Positions 9,515-17,646 of a stretch of DNA of 64,000 nucleotides are shown piece by piece. The translations under genes and the position numbers were made by a program. Each line of letters begins with the position of its first letter. Position 1 is the first letter of the stretch. A model generated the notes under the pieces. It had not been told where the DNA came from and made no database searches. It was given only the letters and a program-made list of their open reading frames with translations. Source of the stretch: Massiliimicrobium timonense (GTDB taxonomy: Bacteria > Bacillota_I > Bacilli_A > Erysipelotrichales > Coprobacillaceae); contig NZ_NFLJ01000007.1 of NCBI RefSeq assembly GCF_002160865.1, positions 24,339 through 88,338 of the forward strand. The letters run 5' to 3'.

Positions 9515-10057
9515 TTAATCAATCCACTGAATATCAGAAAAAGGATAAATCACTAACCCTTTCATACCCACAATATCATCCAATCGAAAAGGTCCTAATT
9601 CTCTTGAATCGGTTGAACGCAAACGATTATCACCCATTACAAAATATTCACCATCTGCTAAAGTCACTTCAAAATCATCAGTAAATTGATCAACATTATA
9701 AGTAATTTTTGCTTTTTCAACAAAATCATCATCTAAAAAATCTTGTTCAATATGATTTCCATTAATATACAATTCATCATTCATAAACTTCACTGTTTCA
9801 TTAGGTAAACCAATCACTCTTTTAATGATTTTTTCATTCAACTGTTGACTATTTAAAACAACGATATCAAAACGTTGAATATTATCTTCTTGAATACCTG
9901 TTGCATTAATCATAGCAATACTGTGATCATGGAGAGTATTCTCCATTGAAACACCTTCTATTCTCACAGGAATAACGACAAACTTAAAAATACCAATTGT
10001 CAGTGCAATCACAACAATAATTTCAATAAGAGAAATATATATTTTCTTTTTATTCAC
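9515..10057 (-). CDS. lepB: Signal peptidase I
   Basis: A type I signal peptidase of 180 residues that removes signal peptides at the outer face of the membrane. AAGGAG lies 8 bases before a GTG that starts MNKKKIYISLIEIIVV, so 10057 is preferred over the upstream ATG at 10084. One N-terminal transmembrane segment is followed by the catalytic Ser in EGVSMENTL (S37 with this start) and the catalytic Lys in EKIIKRVIG (K79), then MGDNRLRSTDSRELG. A TATAAT box about 35 bases upstream suggests its own weak promoter after the rplS terminator. Confidence 0.93.
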   Translation of the reverse strand: MNKKKIYISLIEIIVVIALTIGIFKFVVIPVRIEGVSMENTLHDHSIAMINATGIQEDNIQRFDIVVLNSQQLNEKIIKRVIGLPNETVKFMNDELYINGNHIEQDFLDDDFVEKAKITYNVDQFTDDFEVTLADGEYFVMGDNRLRSTDSRELGPFRLDDIVGMKGLVIYPFSDIQWID

Positions 10058-10122
10058 ACTTATCGCTCCTTGTATCATATTCAAACACTTTTTATTATAA
10101 CTTTAAATAATCAAAAAGGCTA

Positions 10123-10152
10123 GAAAAAAAAGTATGGGAAAATCCCATACTT
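10123..10152 (-). terminator. Terminator after rplS
   Basis: AAGTATGGGA (10130-10139) and TCCCATACTT (10143-10152) form a perfect 10-bp stem with an AAA loop, followed on the minus strand by eight T residues. A very strong terminator. Confidence 0.92.
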
Positions 10153-10153
10153 C

Positions 10154-10504
10154 CTATTTACGAATTTCTTTAATTCTTGCAGCTTTTCCAGATAATCCAC
10201 GTAAGTAATGTAATTTAGCTCTACGTACTTTACCAATTTTAGCAACTTCAATTCTATCAATAATTGGTGAATGAAGTGGGAAAACTCTTTCTACACCAAC
10301 TTGGTAAGAAATTTTTCTGACTGTAAAAGTTTCAGAAATTCCTCCACCTTTTCTAGCGATACAAACACCTTCAAATAACTGAGTACGTGTTTTGTCACCT
10401 TCTTGAATTTTAACATAAACTTTTAAAGTATCTCCAGGTTTAAAATCTGGAATGTCATTTCTTAATTGTTTTTTTGTAATTTCTTGTACTAATTGCATAT
10501 TCAT
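10154..10504 (-). CDS. rplS: 50S ribosomal protein L19
   Basis: A 116-residue bL19 protein with the family signatures [48 protein letters not shown] and [20 protein letters not shown] precedes the ATG of MNMQLVQEI at 10504; the open frame extends 14 codons upstream into the leader. It has its own promoter, a leader and a strong terminator, so it is a separate unit between trmD and lepB. Confidence 0.96.
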   Translation of the reverse strand: MNMQLVQEITKKQLRNDIPDFKPGDTLKVYVKIQEGDKTRTQLFEGVCIARKGGGISETFTVRKISYQVGVERVFPLHSPIIDRIEVAKIGKVRRAKLHYLRGLSGKAARIKEIRK

Positions 10505-10584
10505 GATATGACTTCCTCCTTCACAATATTTATCTACGAAGTTCATACGTTATGTAACCAGCGGAGCTTCTGCGTCCAAAGACT
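10505..10584 (-). ncRNA. Candidate L19 ribosomal protein leader
   Basis: An approximately 80-base leader between the rplS promoter and its start contains GTTACATAACGTATG and a GC-rich GCAGAAGCTCCGC stretch that can fold. Firmicutes rplS genes often carry an L19 leader for autogenous control. The call is from position and base pairing only. Confidence 0.55.
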
Positions 10585-10589
10585 TAAAG

Positions 10590-10618
10590 ATATTATCATT
10601 TTTCATCATGAAAATCAA
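10590..10618 (-). promoter_or_regulatory. Sigma-A promoter of rplS
   Basis: Minus-strand TTGATT (10613-10618) and TAATAT (10590-10595) are 17 bases apart. The -35 element overlaps the trmD stop codon. Confidence 0.8.
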
Positions 10619-11334
10619 TCTTTTTTTGTGATTTTCTCTAATATTTTCAATTCTTCATCACTCAACACTCTATTTTTTAATAAATCTGGACGTTTGAGAT
10701 AAGTTTTTCTTAAAGACTGTTCTAAACGCCATTGACGAATATTTTCATGATGACCACTCATCAAAACATCTGGAACACAATTGCCATCGTATTCATAGGG
10801 ACGGGTATATTGAGGATATTCTAACAACCCTTGACTAAATGAATCATCTTCGTGTGAAGCTTCACGAATAGCACCATCTAATAAACGAATAATCGCATCA
10901 CAGCATACCATACTGGCTAATTCTCCACCCGTTAAGACATAATCACCAATTGATAACTCCATATCCACATAATCACGGATACGTTCATCGAAACCTTCAT
11001 AATGACCACAAATAAAGATAAGATGTTTTTCCAAAGACAACTGATAACTTAACTGCTGATGGAGAGTCTGACCTTGTGGTGACATCAAAATCACAAGACT
11101 GTCAGGAGTTGTCAATGTCTTTAAACAATCAATAATAGGTTGACACATCAAAACCATCCCCTGTCCTCCACCATAAGGATAATCATCTACTTTTTTATGT
11201 TTATTATCAGCAAATTCACGAAAATTATGAATATGAACATCCACAACCTGTGAATCAATAGCACGTTTGATAATAGAAGTCTTTAAAAAGCCATCAAACA
11301 TCTCTGGAAACAATGAAAGAATATCAATCTTCAT
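10615..11334 (-). CDS. trmD: tRNA (guanine-N1)-methyltransferase TrmD
   Basis: A 239-residue SPOUT methyltransferase making 1-methylguanosine-37 in tRNAs, which prevents +1 frameshifting. Hallmarks are [35 protein letters not shown], the SAM knot [15 protein letters not shown], and [13 protein letters not shown] precedes the ATG at 11334. The gene starts inside the last 11 bases of rimM, so the two are coupled. Confidence 0.95.
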   Translation of the reverse strand: MKIDILSLFPEMFDGFLKTSIIKRAIDSQVVDVHIHNFREFADNKHKKVDDYPYGGGQGMVLMCQPIIDCLKTLTTPDSLVILMSPQGQTLHQQLSYQLSLEKHLIFICGHYEGFDERIRDYVDMELSIGDYVLTGGELASMVCCDAIIRLLDGAIREASHEDDSFSQGLLEYPQYTRPYEYDGNCVPDVLMSGHHENIRQWRLEQSLRKTYLKRPDLLKNRVLSDEELKILEKITKKD

Positions 11335-11827
11335 CATAGAAACCTTCAATCAAATGAACATCGATACGTTGATGTTCAATATCTTCATTTGTTATAAAAG
11401 CATCCACATAAGGAATCATGATTTTTTGTTGACCTTGTACAACTAAAATATCATGATGATCATATAATTGAACATCTTGAACTTTCCCAATATATTTTCC
11501 ATCATTATAGACTTCGCATCCAATAATATCACTAATATAATATTCATTTTCATCCAACAAACTCTCATCCTTCATCGCATAAAGTAAACATCCTTTATAC
11601 TTTTCAACTAAATTAATGTCACGATAACCTTCAAAAGTCACAAGAATATGTCCTTTATGAATACGATATGAAGCCACAGTCATTTCCATCTTTTGTCCCT
11701 GATAATCAATAAAAAGCTGAGCTCCTCTCGCAAATCTTTCAGCCACAAAATCCGTTGAAGATTTCACTTTTAATTCTCCTTTAATACCATGTGTATTGAC
11801 AATTTTACCCACAATCACTTGATCCAT
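11324..11827 (-). CDS. rimM: 16S rRNA processing protein RimM
   Basis: A 167-residue 30S maturation factor that binds ribosomal protein S19. The N-terminal RimM domain begins [20 protein letters not shown] and the C-terminal PRC-barrel part contains [12 protein letters not shown] and [16 protein letters not shown] precedes ATG 11827, 14 codons inside the longest frame. It overlaps trmD, the usual arrangement. Confidence 0.95.
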   Translation of the reverse strand: MDQVIVGKIVNTHGIKGELKVKSSTDFVAERFARGAQLFIDYQGQKMEMTVASYRIHKGHILVTFEGYRDINLVEKYKGCLLYAMKDESLLDENEYYISDIIGCEVYNDGKYIGKVQDVQLYDHHDILVVQGQQKIMIPYVDAFITNEDIEHQRIDVHLIEGFYDED

Positions 11828-11842
11828 AATGAGCCTCCCTGA

Positions 11843-11874
11843 TATAAAAAATAGATGTGCCAACCACATCTATT
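11843..11874 (-). terminator. Terminator after khpA
   Basis: AATAGATGTG (11850-11859) and CACATCTATT (11865-11874) form a perfect 10-bp stem with a CCAAC loop and a T-run on the minus strand. The khpA stop codon (11870-11872) lies inside the stem. Confidence 0.88.
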
Positions 11875-12121
11875 CTCCATAAGATTCAAATTTGATGTCT
11901 AATTTTTGATGATTTAAACGTCCACTTACTGACATAAATTGACGTATAGAATTAGCCATCATACCTTTTCTACCAATAAGTCTTGCAATATCACTCTTTG
12001 AAGCATAGACATATAATACAATTGTATCTTCATCTAATGAAGGCATCTGTCTGACTTCTAATTTATCTTTTTCAACAACAAGTTCTCTTGCAAGATCCTG
12101 TAAAGTTTTGACGTAATCCAC
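11870..12121 (-). CDS. khpA: RNA-binding protein KhpA (YlqC, KH domain)
   Basis: An 83-residue single KH-domain protein. The GxxG loop is IGRKG in DIARLIGRKGMMANSIRQ. KhpA with KhpB forms an RNA-binding complex linked to cell size and sRNA biology in related bacteria. The start is GTG at 12121 with a GGTGAT site. It follows rpsP by 14 bases and precedes rimM as in Bacillus (rpsP-ylqC-rimM-trmD). Confidence 0.9.
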   Translation of the reverse strand: MDYVKTLQDLARELVVEKDKLEVRQMPSLDEDTIVLYVYASKSDIARLIGRKGMMANSIRQFMSVSGRLNHQKLDIKFESYGE

Positions 12122-12135
12122 TTTTTATCACCAGC

Positions 12136-12408
12136 TTATTTTTTTGCTTTTAAATCAGCAAATTTTTTCATAATACCTTTTTGGCTTAATAAGTTTCTTA
12201 CAGTATCAGATGGTTGAGCACCTTTGCTTAACCAAGCTAAAGTTTCTTCTTCTTTAATTGTGACAACTGCTGGATTTTGTCTAGGATCATAAGTTCCTAA
12301 TTGTTCTAAGAAACGTCCATCTCTAGGCATTCTTGAATCAGCTGCTACAATTCTATAAAATGGTGATTTTTTTGCACCCATTCTTTTTAATCTAATTTTT
12401 ACTGCCAT
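12136..12408 (-). CDS. rpsP: 30S ribosomal protein S16
   Basis: A 90-residue bS16 starting [21 protein letters not shown], with [23 protein letters not shown] precedes the ATG at 12408, five codons inside the longest frame. It heads the rpsP-khpA unit behind a strong promoter. Confidence 0.96.
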   Translation of the reverse strand: MAVKIRLKRMGAKKSPFYRIVAADSRMPRDGRFLEQLGTYDPRQNPAVVTIKEEETLAWLSKGAQPSDTVRNLLSQKGIMKKFADLKAKK

Positions 12409-12442
12409 TAAATTTTCCTCCATTTATTGATTTTGCTTTCCT

Positions 12443-12470
12443 AGTATAACACATATAAATCATCTGTCAA
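12443..12470 (-). promoter_or_regulatory. Sigma-A promoter of rpsP
   Basis: Minus-strand TTGACA (12465-12470) and TATACT (12443-12448) are 16 bases apart in the short gap after the P-type ATPase gene. Confidence 0.85.
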
Positions 12471-12476
12471 GTATTT

Positions 12477-14795
12477 TTACTTAACATCTTTTGTTTTTAG
12501 CGAAATGATATATCTTACAACTTCTTTAAATAATAGACCAATACATGTAATGATGATTGTTAAAATCATTTGAGCATATGTCAACATTGTTAAATGTAAT
12601 AACTGATGGAACAAGATAATTGCCAAGATAAACCCTAAAACCATTGTCACACAGACAAACAGACGTAATTTATTCATTGGAAAACTGCTGACAATGACTG
12701 CCTGCATACTTATACATGCCAGTGCCAGATACATCATTGTTACACTTTGTTCCATTGGAATATGGAAAAGTGGACGTCCTGTATAAATTAATAGGAAACA
12801 CAATAAAACACCTGAAGCATGAGGAATTGTATTTTTAAAAACTGTTGGTAAAAATTTTCCTTTGATTTTGTGTGTTTGAGGCTCTAATAATGTTAAAAAT
12901 GATGGATAAGCTTCAATAGCAAAGTCAATCAAAGTGATCTGGATAGGAATAAACGGAAATGGAATATTACAGATAGCACAGGCAATCGTTAAAATAATAG
13001 AATATATGGTTTTAATAAAGAAAACACTTGCAACTCTTGTTAAGTTATTAACAACACGACGGCCTTCTAAAACAACATGAGGTAAACATGAAAATTCTGA
13101 ATTCAATAAAACAATCTGTGATAACTGTTTGACTGCTTCACTTCCTTCAGCAATCGCAATACTACAGTCCGCTTCTTTTAAAGCCAACATATCATTGACA
13201 CCATCACCTGTCATTGCGACAGTATGTCCCTGTCTTTTTAAAGCTTCTACCAGCCATTTCTTTTGTTGAGGTGTCACACGTCCAAAGACAGAATATTGGT
13301 TGACCAATTCATCCATATGACTTTGTCCGTTTTGATATTCACTCATATCAATATAACGATCATAATTTTTTAATCCAGCCATTTGAGCAATTTTAGAAAC
13401 CGCCAAAACATGATCTCCTGAAATGATTTTAACATCAACCCCTTGACTATCAAAGTACGCTAATGTTTTTTCTACATCTTTACGAATCATATCTGTTAAA
13501 ATAATCGCCAATATTGGTGTTACTTCTGGTAATGTTTTTTTAGCATCAACGACATTTTGAGTATAAGCAATAATAATAACACGTTTTCCTGATTCAATTT
13601 GTTGCATTAAAGAAGCAGGTAATTCTTTCATCAAACGTTCTGGTGCTCCCATGACAATGCTTCCAAAACCCTCAAAAGTCATAGCACTCCATTTTCTCTG
13701 TGAAGAAAAGGCAACTTTCTGACTTGGCAGATGATGGTCATTCAATGTGAAATCTTCACATATCGCCTGATATGTTGCATTATTATCATCACTATAATGC
13801 AAATAAGAACCAAAATAATCTAAAAATTGTTGAGAAGGTTGAGTAGATAAATTCTCTACTTTTTCAACTTTCATTTTTCCATTAGTAATTGTCCCTGTCT
13901 TATCCAAACATAAAGTATCGACATGAGCCAATGTTTCTAAAGAATAAATATCTTGAATCAATATTTTTTGTTTTGCCAGTTTAGTAACCCCAGCTGCTAA
14001 ACTAACACTCATTAATAAGACAAGACCTTTCGGTAACATTCCTAGCAATCCTGCTGAAGAACTAATAACGGCTTCTGATAAAAGATCATGTCTTAAAAAA
14101 TAAGCTTCTAAAAACAAAATAATACCTAAAGGGACAATCATAAAGCTTGTCACTTTTGTGACTTTTCGCATTGAGTTTAATAACTCTGATTGTAATTCTT
14201 TGGCTTTTTTGACTTCATTTGTTAAACGTGATGTATAATTATCATCCCCAACATGAACAACTTGAGCATAGCATTTTCCACTAATAACACTACTTCCTGA
14301 AAGCAGACTGCTTTCTATTGTTTTATGAATAGCATCAGATTCTCCTGTCAATAAAGATTCATTGGCTTCAATCTCACCATCAATCACAACACTGTCACAA
14401 CAAATCTGATCTCCTGCCTCTAAAACCATCACATCATCCATAACAATTTCATTGACATCAATAGTCTGTTGTTTTTGATCTCTTAAGACTTTGACATGAG
14501 GAATCATTAATAATGATAATTCATCAACCAGTTTTTTAGCATGAATTTCCTGAATAATACCAATACAGACATTCGTAATAATAATAACAATAAAAACCAG
14601 ATTTGACCATGCTCCAACAAGAGCTAAAGCAATCGCAATCAAAACATTTAATAAGTTGAATAATGTACATATATTTTCACGAAAAATCTGTGAATAACTC
14701 TTACTGATTGTTTTTTGTTGCTGATTAACAGCACCCGCTTGCTGACGTTCAAAAACCTCCTGCTGGGTTAAACCATATTCTCGCTTTTGTTCCAT
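12477..14795 (-). CDS. P-type ATPase, Exp7-like cation-transporting family
   Basis: A 772-residue P-type ATPase. The phosphorylated Asp lies in CLDKTGTITNG (D298). The A-domain TGE is in LLTGESDAIH and the hinge is AMTGDGVNDMLALKEADCSIA. Several membrane segments flank these. No heavy-metal-binding domain and no CPx motif are present. The M4 ion-site motif reads MLPKGLVLL, with Lys where Ca2+ pumps have Glu (PEGL). The overall pattern resembles the uncharacterised pneumococcal Exp7 group. GGAGA sets the start at ATG 14795. The gene is bracketed by the ffh terminator and the rpsP promoter, so it looks like an insertion into the conserved ffh-rpsP order. The transported ion is unknown. Confidence 0.85.
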   Translation of the reverse strand: MEQKREYGLTQQEVFERQQAGAVNQQQKTISKSYSQIFRENICTLFNLLNVLIAIALALVGAWSNLVFIVIIITNVCIGIIQEIHAKKLVDELSLLMIPHVKVLRDQKQQTIDVNEIVMDDVMVLEAGDQICCDSVVIDGEIEANESLLTGESDAIHKTIESSLLSGSSVISGKCYAQVVHVGDDNYTSRLTNEVKKAKELQSELLNSMRKVTKVTSFMIVPLGIILFLEAYFLRHDLLSEAVISSSAGLLGMLPKGLVLLMSVSLAAGVTKLAKQKILIQDIYSLETLAHVDTLCLDKTGTITNGKMKVEKVENLSTQPSQQFLDYFGSYLHYSDDNNATYQAICEDFTLNDHHLPSQKVAFSSQRKWSAMTFEGFGSIVMGAPERLMKELPASLMQQIESGKRVIIIAYTQNVVDAKKTLPEVTPILAIILTDMIRKDVEKTLAYFDSQGVDVKIISGDHVLAVSKIAQMAGLKNYDRYIDMSEYQNGQSHMDELVNQYSVFGRVTPQQKKWLVEALKRQGHTVAMTGDGVNDMLALKEADCSIAIAEGSEAVKQLSQIVLLNSEFSCLPHVVLEGRRVVNNLTRVASVFFIKTIYSIILTIACAICNIPFPFIPIQITLIDFAIEAYPSFLTLLEPQTHKIKGKFLPTVFKNTIPHASGVLLCFLLIYTGRPLFHIPMEQSVTMMYLALACISMQAVIVSSFPMNKLRLFVCVTMVLGFILAIILFHQLLHLTMLTYAQMILTIIITCIGLLFKEVVRYIISLKTKDVK

Positions 14796-14827
14796 GATAA
14801 ACATTCTCCATTTCCAAAATTCATATT

Positions 14828-14868
14828 TATATAAAAGACTTATTGATTATAACACCAATAAGTCTTTT
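14828..14868 (-). terminator. Terminator after ffh
   Basis: AAAAGACTTATTG (14833-14845) and CAATAAGTCTTTT (14856-14868) form a perfect 13-bp stem with a 10-base loop, immediately after the ffh stop. Confidence 0.85.
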
Positions 14869-14871
14869 TGA

Positions 14872-16263
14872 CTATCTTTTCTTTTTCTTCTTATGTCTTT
14901 CTTTTTTACGATTAGGATTGATAGGTGCACGTTTTTGTGGCTTTTGCGTAGGTAACCCTGTTGTTGGATCAAGATTACCCATTTGTTTCATCATCTGTTT
15001 AGAAGCTTCAAACTGCTTTAAAAGACGATTGATATCTGCAACGCTTCTTCCACATCCTTTCGCAATTCTTTCTTTACGTTTGGCATTTAAAATAGAAGGA
15101 TCACGTCTTTCTTCCAACGTCATCGAATAAATGATAGATTCTGTCATTTTTAACTTTTTATCAGTATCTTCATCATTGATCTGTGGCATTTTAGGCATTC
15201 CCGGAATCATCTTTAAAATACCTGATAAAGGTCCTAATTTACGAACTTGATGCATTTGTTCAAGCATATCATCCAAGCCGAATGTTCCACGTTTCATACG
15301 TTCAAAAGTTTTCATTGTTTCTTTTTCATCATAAACATCTTGAACTTTTTCAACTAATGAAACAACATCCCCCATACCTAAAATACGATCAGCCATACGA
15401 TCTGGATAGAATAAATCAATCGCATCCAGTTTTTCACCTGTTCCAATAAATTTAATAGGTACATGTGTAATATGACGAATAGATAAGGCACCCCCACCAC
15501 GAGAATCCCCATCTAATTTTGTTAAAACTGCCCCTGTAATTTGTAAATGATCATGGAATGATTGGGCAACATTGACAATATCCTGTCCTGTTAAAGCATC
15601 GACAACCAATAAAATTTCATTAGGATGAACAATATCTTTAATATTTTGTAATTCATTCATCAAAGGTTCATCAATATGTAAACGTCCTGCTGTATCGATC
15701 AAAATCACATCATGATGATTTTGTGAAGCATATGTCATAGCTTCACTCACGATTTGTTCAGCTTTGACATCAGTTCCTTTTTCAAACACTGAAATATCTA
15801 GCTGTTCTCCTAGTGTTTTTAACTGATCTACTGCTGCAGGACGATAAATATCCGCAGCTACCAGCAATGGATTTTTACTATATTTTTGAGCCAGTAATTT
15901 AGCGATTTTTCCAGATGTTGTTGTTTTCCCTGAGCCTTGTAAACCAACCATCATAATGACAGTAGGCTTAGAAGATAAATCCAATTCACTAACAGTAGTC
16001 CCTAATAATTCTACCAGTTCATCATGAACAATTTTAACAACAACCTGCCCCGGTTTTAATGACCCCAGTACATCTTGTCCTAAAGCCTTTTCTTTTGTAT
16101 TAGCAATAAACTCTTTAACAACCTGAAAGTTAACATCTGCTTCAAGTAATGCCAAACGAATTTCTCGAAGCATTTCATCCATGTTTTCTTCTGTTAAAGT
16201 CGCCTGTCCTCTAATCTTTTTTAAGCTCTCCTGCAATCTTTCTGAAAGAGATTCAAAAGCCAT
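14872..16263 (-). CDS. ffh: Signal recognition particle protein Ffh
   Basis: A 463-residue SRP54 GTPase that binds signal peptides and delivers ribosomes to FtsY. The N domain is followed by G1 GLQGSGKTTTSGK, DTAGRLHIDE, and TKLDGDSRGGGALS. The methionine-rich M domain spans about residues 300-430 (MLEQMHQVRKLGPL, MIPGMPKMPQ). The tail is strongly basic (KKERHKKKKKR). AGGAGG precedes ATG 16263. It follows ylxM and ftsY, the standard SRP operon. Confidence 0.96.
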   Translation of the reverse strand: MAFESLSERLQESLKKIRGQATLTEENMDEMLREIRLALLEADVNFQVVKEFIANTKEKALGQDVLGSLKPGQVVVKIVHDELVELLGTTVSELDLSSKPTVIMMVGLQGSGKTTTSGKIAKLLAQKYSKNPLLVAADIYRPAAVDQLKTLGEQLDISVFEKGTDVKAEQIVSEAMTYASQNHHDVILIDTAGRLHIDEPLMNELQNIKDIVHPNEILLVVDALTGQDIVNVAQSFHDHLQITGAVLTKLDGDSRGGGALSIRHITHVPIKFIGTGEKLDAIDLFYPDRMADRILGMGDVVSLVEKVQDVYDEKETMKTFERMKRGTFGLDDMLEQMHQVRKLGPLSGILKMIPGMPKMPQINDEDTDKKLKMTESIIYSMTLEERRDPSILNAKRKERIAKGCGRSVADINRLLKQFEASKQMMKQMGNLDPTTGLPTQKPQKRAPINPNRKKERHKKKKKR

Positions 16264-16274
16264 AATTCATCCTC

Positions 16275-16598
16275 CTATATTTTCTTCAACATTTCTAAAT
16301 AATCCTGCAACTCACTACCTATTTGTTGATTTTCAATCTTTTCAATCAAAGCCATACGTTGTAAATGTTTCTCCATCAAATGAAGTTTGGCTTCATATTC
16401 TTCTAAACTTTTCACTGCACGTTTTAATTGATCATAAACGGCATTACGAGAAACATGAAAATCATCGGCGATTTCCGATAAAGACAAATCTTCTTCATAA
16501 TACAAAGACAAATATTGCCTTTGCTTATCCGTCAACAAATCTTCATAACAATCCATTAACAAATTCACACGTTGTGTTTTTTCTAAATCCACAGTCAT
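16275..16598 (-). CDS. ylxM: YlxM/p13-like helix-turn-helix protein of the SRP operon
   Basis: A 107-residue UPF0122 protein with a sigma-70 region 4-like helix-turn-helix: [20 protein letters not shown] and [17 protein letters not shown]. It is always associated with ffh and ftsY and may modulate SRP. GGAGAAATAAG precedes the ATG of MTVDLEKTQ at 16598, 1 base after the ftsY stop; the longest frame reaches 31 codons further into ftsY without support. Confidence 0.9.
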   Translation of the reverse strand: MTVDLEKTQRVNLLMDCYEDLLTDKQRQYLSLYYEEDLSLSEIADDFHVSRNAVYDQLKRAVKSLEEYEAKLHLMEKHLQRMALIEKIENQQIGSELQDYLEMLKKI

Positions 16599-16599
16599 C

Positions 16600-17580
16600 T
16601 TATTTCTCCAATAATCCTTTGCATAAACCATAAATATATTGTTCAAGATCAAATTCCTGTAAATCATCCATTTGTTCTCCAAGTCCAACAAATTTAACAG
16701 GAATATTCAAAGCATCTTTAATAGATAAAACAATACCTCCTTTGGCTGTTCCATCCATCTTTGTCAAAACAAGACCAGTAATATTCGTAATTTTAGAGAA
16801 TTCCTGTGCCTGTGAAACACCATTTTGACCTGTTGTGGCATCAATAACCAATAACGTTTCCTGCGGTCCTTGAGGAACAACACGTTTAATGATACGGTTC
16901 ATCTTTTCTAATTCATTCATTAAGTTGACTTTATTTTGTAAACGTCCTGCTGTATCACAAATAAGAACATCGACATTTTTTTCTTTAGCTCGTTTTAAAG
17001 CATCAAAGACAACCGAAGATGGATCACCACCCTCTTTTCCTTTGACACATTCAATTCCTAAACGTTTGGCCCAGACATCCAGCTGATCAATCGCTCCAGC
17101 TCTGAATGTATCACCAGCTGCAACCATAACCGTTTTGCCTTCATTTAACATCATATGAGCCAGTTTTGCTATCGTTGTTGTCTTTCCAGCCCCATTGACA
17201 CCAATCATTAAAATCACAGTTAAATCCTCAGAGTCATAATTAATCTTTGTTGTCATATAAGAATCATTAGCATAAATGACAAACATTTTATCAATAATAA
17301 TTTCATTAATCTCCTTAGGATCCCTTATATTCTGTAAACGTACTTCCTTCTTGATTTCATCAACAATTGTCATCACCATGTTGACACCAACATCACTCAT
17401 AATCAAAATATTTTCAAGTTCTTCAAAATAATCATCATCAATTTCACGATAACGTGCTGCTAATTCATTGATTTTTGAAGAAAAAGATGTATTTGATTTA
17501 TCTAAACCAGCAACATATTTATCATTTTGCTTGGCAGACTTTCCCACTAATGTTTCTTTAATTTTACTAAAAAAACCCAT
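16600..17580 (-). CDS. ftsY: Signal recognition particle receptor FtsY
   Basis: A 326-residue SRP receptor GTPase. The N terminus [11 protein letters not shown] has a GAGGAGG site at proper spacing at 17580; upstream candidates are too close to or overlap the site. The NG domain has [38 protein letters not shown], and [14 protein letters not shown]. The acidic A domain of the E. coli protein is almost absent, as in Gram-positive bacteria. It leads ftsY-ylxM-ffh behind a promoter that carries an inverted repeat. Confidence 0.95.
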   Translation of the reverse strand: MGFFSKIKETLVGKSAKQNDKYVAGLDKSNTSFSSKINELAARYREIDDDYFEELENILIMSDVGVNMVMTIVDEIKKEVRLQNIRDPKEINEIIIDKMFVIYANDSYMTTKINYDSEDLTVILMIGVNGAGKTTTIAKLAHMMLNEGKTVMVAAGDTFRAGAIDQLDVWAKRLGIECVKGKEGGDPSSVVFDALKRAKEKNVDVLICDTAGRLQNKVNLMNELEKMNRIIKRVVPQGPQETLLVIDATTGQNGVSQAQEFSKITNITGLVLTKMDGTAKGGIVLSIKDALNIPVKFVGLGEQMDDLQEFDLEQYIYGLCKGLLEK

Positions 17581-17600
17581 AGACATCCTCCTCAAGTTGA

Positions 17601-17641
17601 TTGACATATCATTAAGATAACACTTCTTGATGATATGTCAA
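17601..17641 (-). promoter_or_regulatory. ftsY promoter with 12-bp inverted repeat
   Basis: Minus-strand TTGACA (17636-17641) and TATCTT (17614-17619) are 16 bases apart. The promoter is embedded in a perfect inverted repeat, TTGACATATCAT (17601-17612) and ATGATATGTCAA (17630-17641), so one arm covers the -35 element and the other lies near the transcription start. This looks like an operator or a 5' hairpin. No T-run follows, which argues against a terminator for smc. Confidence 0.65.
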
Positions 17642-17646
17642 TATTT

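Noticed and set aside
17601..17641. Inverted repeat as the smc terminator
   Set aside because: No T-run on the minus strand after it, and it coincides with the ftsY promoter; smc more likely reads through.
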